Under the pieces are notes generated by a model. That model saw only the letters and a program-made list of their open reading frames with translations. It did not search any database and had not been told where the DNA came from. From the NCBI GenBank assembly GCA_001769855.1, contig MEPP01000004.1, forward strand, positions 1 to 64,000: 64,000 nt of DNA, written 5' to 3'. Below are positions 27,559 to 36,246 of this stretch, piece after piece. Numbering within the stretch: the stretch's first letter is position 1; each line of letters opens with the position of its first letter. The translations under genes were made by a program, and so were the position numbers. The DNA is from Bdellovibrionales bacterium GWA2_49_15 (GTDB lineage: Bacteria > Bdellovibrionota > Bacteriovoracia > Bacteriovoracales > Bacteriovoracaceae).

Positions 27559-29292
27559 ATGGTTCAGCAACAGGTCGTTAAACAAAAATGGATGCAAGGG
27601 TTCGATGTCGTCTTCGGTGAAGACATTGAAACAGTCGAAAAGACGGAGTTCGGCAAGCTCCTTGAGTCCAACACAACCAAAAACTACGCCGAGGGCGAAG
27701 TTTTCAATGGTAATGTGGTGAAAATTTCCGGCGATTACATCATGGTAGACATTGGCTACAAACAAGAAGGCCTTGTCTCGATTAAAGAGTTCCAAAATTT
27801 CGATGGCTCTTTGAAAGTTAAAGTCGGTGATGTGATTGAAGTATACTTGGAGAAATTAGAATCCAGTATGGGCAATTTGATTCTATCCAAAGACAAGGCT
27901 GAAATTTTGAAGGCCTGGGATAAAATCTCGGAAGCCTGTGAAAAAGGTAATCCGGTTGAAGGGACAGTTGTTGCGAAGGTTAAAGGCGGACTTTCTGTCG
28001 ATATCGGCGTGAAGGCCTTCCTTCCTGGTTCACAAATTGATCTTCGGCCAACCCGCTACCTCGATAAGTACATCGGTAAAACGATGCATTTTAAGGTTAT
28101 TAAATTTAATAAGAAGCGTGGAAATATCGTGCTCTCTCGTCGTGCGATTCTGCAAGAAGAGCGCGGCAAGCTACGCAGTGAAATCTTAGGTCAAATTCAA
28201 GAAGGCATGATCGTCAAAGGTGTTGTGAAGAACATCACTGATTACGGTGCGTTCATTGATCTTGGTGGTATCGATGGGCTTCTCCACATTACCGACATGA
28301 GCTGGGGACGCGTAAAGCATCCTTCCAACTTGCTCAATATCGGCGATGAGATCGAAGTCAAAATCTTGAAATTTGACTCTGAGAAAGAGCGTGTATCGCT
28401 TGGACTAAAACAAGTTCAACCCAATCCATGGGATCAGGCACGTGATAAGTATGTGCTTGGTGCCAAAGTGAAAGGTGAAATTGTTTCCGTAAAAGATTAC
28501 GGAATCTTCCTGGAGCTTAGTGACGGCATCGAAGGCTTGATTCACGTGAGTGAAATGAGCTGGACGAACAAGATTAAAAATCCTTCCAAGCATTTCAACG
28601 TAGGTGACTTTGTTGAAGCGCAGGTTCTTGATGTCGATATTGAAAACAAGCGCATTTCTCTGGGCCTAAAGCAATTGCAAGCTAACCCATGGGATGAATT
28701 GGAAAAGAAATTCCCTGTCGGTCGTAAAGTGAAAGGGAAAGTGAAGACTATTGTTGAATTTGGGGCCTTCGTCGATGTTGGTGAGGAAATGGACGCTCTG
28801 ATCCATATTTCTGATCTTTCATGGACCAAGAAAAATATCAACCCCAATGAGGAATTCCGTGTAGGTCAGGACATCGAAGGTGTTGTGCTCACGGTTGATA
28901 AAGAGAATCAGAAATTCTGCCTAGGGATTAAGCAACTTGAGGAAGATCCTTGGAAGAAGATTGAAACACGTCTTCCTGTCGGAACCGTGGTTGAAGCCGA
29001 AGTTGTTCGCGTAACTGATTTTGGGGCATTCGTAGAAGTTGAGACTGGAATTGAAGGTCTTATTCACATCTCAGAACTGTCCGAAAATCGTGTTGAGAAG
29101 ACAACTGATGTGGTCAAGAAAGGAGACAAAGTTTCCGCCATGGTCATCTCCATTGATACAGAGGCCAAGAAGATTGCCCTCTCAATCAAAGCGGTTGGTC
29201 AAGCCGAAGAACGATCTACGCGCGATCTGACGAAAGAAGACGCTCGTACAACGACGATGGCCGAGAAGCTGAAAGGTTTTTCAGTTAAGTAG
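27559..29292 (+). CDS. rpsA: 30S ribosomal protein S1
   Basis: A 577-residue protein made of six consecutive S1 RNA-binding domains. The first two are degenerate (ribosome-docking type), and the last four carry the typical DYGAF/DFGAF strand followed by GLIHISELS-like segments. S1 recruits mRNA to the 30S subunit. ATG 27559 is chosen because it follows a GAGG and starts at the usual N-terminus; an in-frame start at 27484 lies over the leader hairpin. It is monocistronic, with its own promoter and terminator. Confidence 0.96.
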   Translation: MVQQQVVKQKWMQGFDVVFGEDIETVEKTEFGKLLESNTTKNYAEGEVFNGNVVKISGDYIMVDIGYKQEGLVSIKEFQNFDGSLKVKVGDVIEVYLEKLESSMGNLILSKDKAEILKAWDKISEACEKGNPVEGTVVAKVKGGLSVDIGVKAFLPGSQIDLRPTRYLDKYIGKTMHFKVIKFNKKRGNIVLSRRAILQEERGKLRSEILGQIQEGMIVKGVVKNITDYGAFIDLGGIDGLLHITDMSWGRVKHPSNLLNIGDEIEVKILKFDSEKERVSLGLKQVQPNPWDQARDKYVLGAKVKGEIVSVKDYGIFLELSDGIEGLIHVSEMSWTNKIKNPSKHFNVGDFVEAQVLDVDIENKRISLGLKQLQANPWDELEKKFPVGRKVKGKVKTIVEFGAFVDVGEEMDALIHISDLSWTKKNINPNEEFRVGQDIEGVVLTVDKENQKFCLGIKQLEEDPWKKIETRLPVGTVVEAEVVRVTDFGAFVEVETGIEGLIHISELSENRVEKTTDVVKKGDKVSAMVISIDTEAKKIALSIKAVGQAEERSTRDLTKEDARTTTMAEKLKGFSVK

Positions 29293-29316
29293 AAAAAGCT
29301 TGTTCGTTAAAGTAGA

Positions 29317-29346
29317 GGGGTGCTCGAAAGAGCGCCCCTTTTTTTT
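29317..29346 (+). terminator. Rho-independent terminator of rpsA
   Basis: GGGGTGCTC (29317-29325), a GAAA tetraloop and GAGCGCCCC (29330-29338) form a 9-bp stem with one G-T pair, followed by eight T. It is a strong terminator. Confidence 0.95.
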
Positions 29347-29362
29347 GTGTTAAGATACCTTC

Positions 29363-30652
29363 ATGAAGATTTTATTAGTGCATACACAGCACGCCATTCA
29401 GCGTTTTGGTACAGGGATGTATCAGAAATATCTTCGCTACGCTCCTTTGACCATGCCAACTCTGGCCGCGCTTGTTCCAGCGGAACTGCATGCCGAGGTC
29501 CGGGTCATAGATGAGATGGTGGAAGAGGTGGACCTGAATTGGAACCCCGATCTTGTGGGTATCACGGCCATCTCAAGCGCCTCGCCTCGCGCCTATGAAA
29601 TTGCCCGACACTTTAAAAATAAAGGTGCCACGATTGTCATGGGCGGGGTGCATGCCACTCTCATGACCGAAGAGGCCCTTGAGCATGTGGACGTGGTGGT
29701 CAAGGGGTATGCCGAAGAGGTTTGGCCTCAGATTTTGCATGATTTTAAAAATGGTTGCTTAAAGCGTGTCTACGAGATGCGCGAGTACAACTCAGCGCTG
29801 TCTGTTTCACCCGCTCGCCAATTCATCCGACGCTCGCGTTATATTGCCTGTAATACCGTCGAGATGAGCTTGGGCTGCAATCGCAAATGTGATTTCTGCG
29901 TGGCCCATCGCTTTCATCAAAAATTTCATGCCAAGGACGTGGCCCAGGTGATCCAGGAAATCAAGGCCATGCCTGGGAAGATGGTGACCTTTCTTGATCC
30001 TAATGTGGCCGGCGATGCCCAATACGCCAGGGAGTTTTTCACAGAGTTTAAGAAACTAAAAAAGATGTGGGTCGGCTGTGTCACGATCGATATTATCAAT
30101 CGGCCTGAGTTAATGGACCTCATGGTGGAAAGCGGGGCCAAGGGGTTCCTGATCGGCTTCGAATCATTAGATCAGGAGGCCCTGGATGCGGCCAACAAAG
30201 GCTTTAGCCGTGTCAACGATTACCAGAAGGCCATTAAGGAATTCCATCGACGAGGTATCGTTGTGCAGGGGAGTTTTGTTTTTGGCTTTGATACAGATGA
30301 TCTTAACACCTGCCAAAATACCTTGGATTTTGTGATCAAGGCCAAAATTGATTTACCGCAATTTACAATCTACACGCCCTTTCCAGGCACAGAGGCCTTT
30401 TTGCGCCTGGAAAAAGAAGGCCGAATTTTGACCCGCGACTGGTCTCGCTACAATGGGCACGAGGTTGTCTTTATGCCCAAAAATATGACGCCTGAGCAGC
30501 TTAAAGCGGGCGTGGATAATGTATGGAAAACCACTTATAGTTACAGCTCAATTTTAAAACGATTATCTGACCCGCCCTATCTCATTAAGCCAATAATCTT
30601 CCTTTCAAACTTGAACTTCCGTTGGTTCATGAAACGCGTGCATGCTCAGTGA
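29363..30652 (+). CDS. B12-binding-type radical SAM protein (copy 1)
   Basis: A 429-residue protein. Residues 1-140 resemble the cobalamin-binding Rossmann domain (DLVGITAISS, VMGGVHATL). This is followed by a radical SAM core with the [4Fe-4S] motif CNRKCDFC (Cys172, 176, 179) and a GFESLD segment. The family (BchE/HpnJ-like class) uses SAM radicals and often methylcobalamin to methylate or rearrange unactivated carbons. It follows the rpsA terminator and has no clear ribosome binding site; TAAGAT at 29351-29356 may be a -10 box giving a nearly leaderless mRNA. The 3' end overlaps the convergent GH3-like gene by 26 nt. The substrate is unknown. Confidence 0.88.
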   Translation: MKILLVHTQHAIQRFGTGMYQKYLRYAPLTMPTLAALVPAELHAEVRVIDEMVEEVDLNWNPDLVGITAISSASPRAYEIARHFKNKGATIVMGGVHATLMTEEALEHVDVVVKGYAEEVWPQILHDFKNGCLKRVYEMREYNSALSVSPARQFIRRSRYIACNTVEMSLGCNRKCDFCVAHRFHQKFHAKDVAQVIQEIKAMPGKMVTFLDPNVAGDAQYAREFFTEFKKLKKMWVGCVTIDIINRPELMDLMVESGAKGFLIGFESLDQEALDAANKGFSRVNDYQKAIKEFHRRGIVVQGSFVFGFDTDDLNTCQNTLDFVIKAKIDLPQFTIYTPFPGTEAFLRLEKEGRILTRDWSRYNGHEVVFMPKNMTPEQLKAGVDNVWKTTYSYSSILKRLSDPPYLIKPIIFLSNLNFRWFMKRVHAQ

Positions 30653-32201
30653 ATAGCTGGGCCCAGTTTAAGCGTTTATCGAGAATATTATGCTTGATCG
30701 TGCCCGCGCGCAGGCCACTTTTCTCCAGCGAGGAAAGATAAAAGGAAAGCGCATTTTTGACTGAGCGTATCTGGACCTGTCCTAACTGTCCAAGCTGTCG
30801 AGCGTAATCGTAAGGATGACCCCGGCGCAATTCCAGGTCGAAATTTTTGCTCAATACTTCAATTTGACTTGCTGTCATGGCGGCCTCTAGAAATAAAAGA
30901 TAAAAAGGTGTTTCGCCCGAAGAGAGAGAAGGGGCCATTAAGGCGAATTCGTATGAAAGATTCATTGCTTGTGTGACTCGGCGAAGTGCGGTTTCTACTT
31001 GTATGGGATTCAGCTTCTCTCCGCATAAATCACTGGTTGAATCAATCTTGCCTTCGAAGCGGATAATAGGTGTTGAGTGATAATATCCAAGGCACTGAAC
31101 TGAATCTTTAAGATTATAACGATAGAGTCCTCCTGAGGTTGTGAGGAGAGGACTATAATGTCCGCCGACTTCGAGTTCGAAGGCCTGGCGGGGTTGCGAG
31201 TCAGGATTTTCCAGATCAATAAACTCGAGGAAATGTCCCCCGACCGCGAGCACAGGGCCGTCGATCCCCGAGAGGGGGATGGAGATGATACCCTCGACGG
31301 AGAGAAGTCCCTTGCTTTGAATGGTAATTTCAGGAAACCACTGTCGGAGTCTGGGAATAAATAGCGCCGACGAGGCATCCGTCCAACAGGAAATTAATTT
31401 AAGCCTGGGCCAGAACTGCGAGAGATTGCCAGGGCAGAATCTGGCAGAGGTTGGAATCAAGCGGTGCGCTTCTCTTTCGATATATTCCAAAATGAGAAGA
31501 AGAAAGGTGGGGCTCCAGACTGAGATCATTCCAAGATCTTTACAGGCCAGGAGTAACTTTGCCGTTTCAAAACGCCAACGTTCAATATCCTTACATTCCC
31601 CAATCTCCCTTGAGGAAAGCATGAACTCATTTAAGACGATTCTGGTTAAAGGGCCAAAATATTCCAGGTCGTTATCAATACCGATGGAGATTCCCCCCGA
31701 AGTGACGCGAGTGGTGCGTTGAATGGGTGAGATGGCCCAGTAGCTTCTTGTTCCTTTAAGCTCAGGGTTCGATTGGTGGAGATCGAAAAGCCAAGGATCA
31801 ATTGCGGAAGAAAATTCTTGTAACAGACCTTTTGTGTAGGGAATTAGCTTTTCCGGGCCAGAGGAGCCGCCCGAGAGTTCCATGAGTTTGATATTTTCAG
31901 CGCATAAAATATTTTTCTCACCGGCGGCACAAGACTGGATGTGTTTTTCAATGGCATCGTAATCAACAATCGGGACCTGGTCTCTGTAATTTTTTACACA
32001 GGAGATCGAGGCAAAATTACATTGCCTCCCATACTGAGTATTTTGGTTTGCTTTTAAGATGGCCTTGAGTCGGTTTTCTTGAATGATCTTGGGATGCCGA
32101 ACGGCAAACTCAAACTGCCTATAGCGACTCTTTAAACTCTGAAGATAAAGCTTCTGGATACCGGAGCGAAAGATGTATCTTGGTGATAAATTAATTATCA
32201 T
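30627..32201 (-). CDS. GH3-family acyl-adenylating enzyme
   Basis: A 524-residue member of the GH3 branch of the ANL superfamily. The ATP-binding loop appears as SGGSSGPEKLIP (residues 110-121). Later family segments include SVEGIISIPL, GGLYRYNLKD and IRFEGKIDSTSDLCGEKL, the last matching the GH3 hinge. Plant GH3 enzymes adenylate a carboxylate and join it to an amino acid; bacterial members are poorly characterised. It lies on the opposite strand inside the radical SAM cluster and is divergent from copy 2 across only 53 bp. A role in activating an acyl product of that cluster is inference. Confidence 0.85.
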   Translation of the reverse strand: MIINLSPRYIFRSGIQKLYLQSLKSRYRQFEFAVRHPKIIQENRLKAILKANQNTQYGRQCNFASISCVKNYRDQVPIVDYDAIEKHIQSCAAGEKNILCAENIKLMELSGGSSGPEKLIPYTKGLLQEFSSAIDPWLFDLHQSNPELKGTRSYWAISPIQRTTRVTSGGISIGIDNDLEYFGPLTRIVLNEFMLSSREIGECKDIERWRFETAKLLLACKDLGMISVWSPTFLLLILEYIEREAHRLIPTSARFCPGNLSQFWPRLKLISCWTDASSALFIPRLRQWFPEITIQSKGLLSVEGIISIPLSGIDGPVLAVGGHFLEFIDLENPDSQPRQAFELEVGGHYSPLLTTSGGLYRYNLKDSVQCLGYYHSTPIIRFEGKIDSTSDLCGEKLNPIQVETALRRVTQAMNLSYEFALMAPSLSSGETPFYLLFLEAAMTASQIEVLSKNFDLELRRGHPYDYARQLGQLGQVQIRSVKNALSFYLSSLEKSGLRAGTIKHNILDKRLNWAQLFTEHARVS

Positions 32202-32254
32202 GTTTTGCCTAATTGCGACTAGAATTTAATTATAAGCGATTTTAAAGAAATATT

Positions 32255-33616
32255 ATGGCCAATTCTTTTCGACTTACTTTGATTCATCCCTCCATCGGAC
32301 GGCGTCAGGGGCAGAGTTATGTTCGTCTTTGGCAGATGGAGCCACTGCCGCCGGCCGTGATTGCAGCGCTCACGCCGAAAGATGTGCAAATTGAATTTTA
32401 TGATGATCGCATTGCTCCCATTCCCTTCGATCGACCGACGGATTTGGTGGCGCTCTCGATTGAAACATATACCGCAAAACGCGCCTATCAGATTGCCAGT
32501 GAATATCGACGCCGTGGCATTCCTGTTGTCATGGGGGGATTTCACGCCGCCTTATGTCCGGACGAAGTCGCGCAATATGCGGAGACCGTGGTCGTTGGTG
32601 AGGCGGAAGACATCTGGGAAACGGTCATTGCAGACTATCGCAACGGCACGCCCAAGAAGTTCTATACCGCGCCCGCCCGCCCGGAGCTGCGAAAGTCGAC
32701 ACCTGATCGCTCGATCTTTCGCGATAAAAAATATCTTGGCGTCCAGCTCGTCGAGGCCAGCCGCGGCTGCAGCCTGCGCTGTGAGTTCTGTGCCATCCAG
32801 ACAGTGTATAAGCGCTCACAAAATTTTCGCCCCATGGATCAAATCCTGGAGGAAGTTAAGTCCTTGCGTGAAAAGTCGGACTTCTTTTTCTTCGTTGATG
32901 ACAACATCGTAACGAACCCGGGAAAAGCCAAAGAGTTTTTTCGAGAATTGGCTTCTCTCAAAATCAAATGGGTCAGTCAGGCCACGATTAGTGCCGCTAA
33001 GGATGAGGAACTTCTCCAATTGATGCAGCAAAGTGGCTGCCAGGGAGTCTTAATTGGCTTTGAAAGTCTGAAGGCAGAAAATCTCCTTCTGATGGACAAA
33101 TCGGTCAACACCTTAGGTATTGATTACGAAGACGCCATGAAGAAATTTCAACGCTACAAGATTCGTATCTATGGAACTTTTGTTTTTGGTTACGACCATG
33201 ACGTGGTCCAGTCCTTTCAAGAGTCAGTGGAATTCGCAACCCGACACGCTTTTTTTCTCACAGGGTTTAATCATCTCACTCCCTTTCCGGGGACCGCGCT
33301 CTATCAACGTTTGGAGCAGGAGAAGCGCTTAATTTATGATAAATGGTGGCTTGATGATACCTATAGCTACAATCTTCTGCCCTTTCGCCCGACGTTAATG
33401 TCTGCCGAAGAGGTGCACGAACAATGCATCAAGGCGCGACGATCTTTCTACTCGTACGGCAACATCATGAAAAGGTTGATTCACCCGGTGAATCAGGGCT
33501 TTCGCAAGCCATTTTTACTGATGAATCTTATGCATCACAAAGAATTGGGGAAGCGAGATCGTTATCCCTTGGGCGATGAGAACTGGAAGGGGACTATCTT
33601 ACAGGCCACCCGTTAA
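32255..33616 (+). CDS. B12-binding-type radical SAM protein (copy 2)
   Basis: A 453-residue protein with the same layout as its two neighbours: an N-terminal B12-binding-like domain (LVALSIETYTAKRAYQIA, VMGGFHAAL), then a radical SAM core with CSLRCEFC (Cys172, 176, 179) and GFESLKAENL. The cluster motif sits at exactly the same residue numbers as in copy 1. The C-terminus is longer. The tandem-GNAT gene starts one base after the stop, so the two are an operon. Function is unknown beyond the family. Confidence 0.88.
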   Translation: MANSFRLTLIHPSIGRRQGQSYVRLWQMEPLPPAVIAALTPKDVQIEFYDDRIAPIPFDRPTDLVALSIETYTAKRAYQIASEYRRRGIPVVMGGFHAALCPDEVAQYAETVVVGEAEDIWETVIADYRNGTPKKFYTAPARPELRKSTPDRSIFRDKKYLGVQLVEASRGCSLRCEFCAIQTVYKRSQNFRPMDQILEEVKSLREKSDFFFFVDDNIVTNPGKAKEFFRELASLKIKWVSQATISAAKDEELLQLMQQSGCQGVLIGFESLKAENLLLMDKSVNTLGIDYEDAMKKFQRYKIRIYGTFVFGYDHDVVQSFQESVEFATRHAFFLTGFNHLTPFPGTALYQRLEQEKRLIYDKWWLDDTYSYNLLPFRPTLMSAEEVHEQCIKARRSFYSYGNIMKRLIHPVNQGFRKPFLLMNLMHHKELGKRDRYPLGDENWKGTILQATR

Positions 33617-33617
33617 G

Positions 33618-34757
33618 ATGAGCTCAACTTATTTCAACTTAGCAACAGAATCGGACAACGAAGAGCTCCTTCGTTTTCTTCATAATAATCCCATGCCTGG
33701 ACGTGTCTCAGTGGCGCTGGAAAGAAATCCAAATTTCTTTTTTGGCGCGGGGATAGAAGGTGAGACCCATCAAACCTTAGTCGCCAGGACGACAGACCAA
33801 AACCGCATCATGGCCGTGGGGAGTCGGTCCGTTCGCATGATGTGGGTTGATGGGCAGCAGAGGAGCATTGGATATTTGGGCCAGCTCAGAATCGACCATG
33901 AATTTCGAAGCCGTGGGAAATTCATTATTCATGGTTATCAGCATATGCATGAGCTTCACGATAATATGCAGAAAACTGAAAGCCGTGCCGATTTCTATAT
34001 CAGCACCATTGTCTCGGACAACAAAACGGCCATGCGCATTTTAGGCAATAACGTAAAAGGGATGCCCAAGTATCGTCGCTATGGTGAACTTTCTTCCTTC
34101 TTGCTCCCGATTGGACCGCGCCTTTCTTCATGCTCGACAACAGGGAGGGTGAATATCCGCCAGGCGGTGCAAGCGGATCTCACTTCAATCCTGGAATGTC
34201 TCCAGCGCAACAATCAACGTTTTCAATTCGCGCCGGTATGGACAAGGGAAAATTTCAGCAACCCGGTTAGAACCCATGGACTCAGGGTTGAAGATTTTAT
34301 CCTTGCGGAAAAAGCACCGGGAGAGATTTGCGGTGTGATGGCGTTATGGGATCAGACGGCCTTCAAACAGACAGTCATTTGTGGATACTCAAACGTCATG
34401 GATGGGATGGCCAAAATATCAAGAAAACTGGGAGAGTTATTTCACACACCCTCGCTACCCAAAGTGGGGGGGGCGATTCCTTTTGCCTTTGTCTCTCATG
34501 TGGCGGTAGATCAGGATAATCAGGAGGTCTTTTTACAGCTACTCTCACGCATGAGGCAGATCGCCCGTTTGCGAGAAATCAGTTTCTTAACCTTAGGGTT
34601 TGCCGACAAGCACCCTTTCAACTTGGCCATAAGGAACCTGCTTCTGAAAGTTGAATATCGCAGCACTATTTTTACGGTCTGCTGGGAAGATGGAGCGCAA
34701 GCTGTCGCTGGCATTGATTCTCAAAGAATCCCGCATCTTGAACTCGCTATTCTCTAA
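33618..34757 (+). CDS. Tandem GNAT-fold acyltransferase-like protein
   Basis: A 379-residue protein. The first half (about residues 1-175) has a GNAT-like pattern, with GYLGQLRIDHEFRSRG in the position of the acetyl-CoA pyrophosphate loop. The second half (about 180-370) looks like another GNAT unit, with FVSHVAVDQDNQEVF and a C-terminal beta-alpha module, but its acyl-CoA loop is degenerate. It could transfer an acyl group to a product of the radical SAM enzymes. ATG 33618 is one base after the upstream stop. No substrate can be inferred. Confidence 0.65.
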   Translation: MSSTYFNLATESDNEELLRFLHNNPMPGRVSVALERNPNFFFGAGIEGETHQTLVARTTDQNRIMAVGSRSVRMMWVDGQQRSIGYLGQLRIDHEFRSRGKFIIHGYQHMHELHDNMQKTESRADFYISTIVSDNKTAMRILGNNVKGMPKYRRYGELSSFLLPIGPRLSSCSTTGRVNIRQAVQADLTSILECLQRNNQRFQFAPVWTRENFSNPVRTHGLRVEDFILAEKAPGEICGVMALWDQTAFKQTVICGYSNVMDGMAKISRKLGELFHTPSLPKVGGAIPFAFVSHVAVDQDNQEVFLQLLSRMRQIARLREISFLTLGFADKHPFNLAIRNLLLKVEYRSTIFTVCWEDGAQAVAGIDSQRIPHLELAIL

Positions 34758-34763
34758 TACAAT

Positions 34764-36167
34764 TTATTGGGTGATATTAAGATCTGGGCCGATCAGGGGA
34801 ACATTGGCGCTCTGATTTGCCAAAAAAGCGTCGCGACCATGAACACGCATCTCAAAGCCGGGTTTGGTGAAGAGGCGTTTTGAAAATAAATTATAGGTGA
34901 GGTTCCCCATGAAGGTGATGGGAAATTTACGACCGCTACTTTTCGTTCGTTCCCATATTTTAGAAATTTTGAAGGTCTCGCGATAGGCCCAGCGAAAACC
35001 TTCGTAGAGCTCAGTGGCTGACATATTTTTGGGTTGATACACGACATGCATGGTATTGTAGTCGGCCCAGTTATAACTTAAAATTCGATTTTCCTCTGCC
35101 AGTCTTTTGAAGAGGCGCGTTCCCGGGTAAGGGGTATAAATTGAATAGCGCGGAATATCGATTTTAAGCTCTTGCACGCGTTGGACAGTTTTTGCAAAGA
35201 CATCTTTATCATCATGGTCGAAGCCAAAGACAAAGCATCCTTGAACGACAATATTCGCTTTGTGCAGAATACGCATAACCTCATGGTAGCGTTCTGTTGA
35301 GTTAAAGCGTTTGCCGATTTTGTCCAAGGCGTTTTGATTCACTGACTCAAAACCCAGCAGTAAATATTCGCAGCCACTTTTCACCATGAGATCAAACAGT
35401 TCCGGCTCATCGACCACTTGGGTGGTGGCGAGCCCCCCCCAGCTTTTTTTAAGTGGAATCAGCGCCTTAAAAAGTTCTTTAGCATACTCCACATCGTCAA
35501 CCGGACTCACGTCATTCAGGACAAAACGTTTAGCGGGAATGGTTTTAATATCACGGATAACATCGGCCACAGGCCTTCGGGTTAATTTGTTCCAATAGGT
35601 GGGCACGGAGCAGAAATCGCAGGCATGCATACATCCACGCGTGGCCTGTACGGTGTAAGGTACCATATAGCCGCTTTTCCGTTGAAGATCATAGCGCGGA
35701 GGAGGTGTCGTGGTTCGGGTATAGGGGCCTTGAGAAAGTATTTCGCGATATTCAGGTTGTAAATTTCCCAGCTTGAAATCGTTCATAAGTCTCGGCCATG
35801 TTTCGTCCGCCATACCAAAGACCAGGGTATCGGCAAAACGTCGGGCCTCATTGGGACAAAGAGTGACATGGATGCCACCTAAAACGACTGGAATGCCACG
35901 GCGGCGAAAATGATCGGCCAGGGCGTAGGCCCTCTGAGAGGTTCCCGTCATGACGCTAATTCCAACCAGATCGGCGGTTGCATCTAGGGGAACGGTATCA
36001 ATGCTCTCGTCAACCAGCCGATACTCAATCTCCGGGTCGTTCCCGGTGAGGGCGGCAAGAGTTGTAAGGGTGATAGGAGCTTCTCGCGCTGATCGGACGA
36101 AACTCCCGAAACGCAATTTATGCATGTTCGCATCAGGCATGACGAGCAAGACTTTTTTAACTTTCAT
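34764..36167 (-). CDS. B12-binding-type radical SAM protein (copy 3)
   Basis: A 467-residue protein with a B12-binding-like domain (LVGISVMTGTSQRAYALA, VLGGIHVTL) and a radical SAM core with CMHACDFC (Cys179, 183, 186) and LLGFESVNQNAL. It is related to copies 1 and 2 and converges on the GNAT gene with a 6-bp gap. The C-terminal part, including YTPYPGTRLFKRL, is nearly the same pattern as YTPFPGTEAFLRL in copy 1. It is transcribed towards the cluster. Substrate unknown. Confidence 0.88.
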   Translation of the reverse strand: MKVKKVLLVMPDANMHKLRFGSFVRSAREAPITLTTLAALTGNDPEIEYRLVDESIDTVPLDATADLVGISVMTGTSQRAYALADHFRRRGIPVVLGGIHVTLCPNEARRFADTLVFGMADETWPRLMNDFKLGNLQPEYREILSQGPYTRTTTPPPRYDLQRKSGYMVPYTVQATRGCMHACDFCSVPTYWNKLTRRPVADVIRDIKTIPAKRFVLNDVSPVDDVEYAKELFKALIPLKKSWGGLATTQVVDEPELFDLMVKSGCEYLLLGFESVNQNALDKIGKRFNSTERYHEVMRILHKANIVVQGCFVFGFDHDDKDVFAKTVQRVQELKIDIPRYSIYTPYPGTRLFKRLAEENRILSYNWADYNTMHVVYQPKNMSATELYEGFRWAYRETFKISKIWERTKSSGRKFPITFMGNLTYNLFSKRLFTKPGFEMRVHGRDAFLANQSANVPLIGPDLNITQ

Positions 36168-36246
36168 ATAGGGCGAATTGTAGCAAGAGAGGTAGGGGGG
36201 AAGCTACTTTTTGTAGTTTTTACATGGCCGCCCAACAAATTGACAG

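Noticed and set aside
32361-32912. 183-residue plus-strand ORF inside radical SAM copy 2
   Set aside because: It overlaps a well-supported gene in another frame and has a low-complexity Arg/Ser composition.
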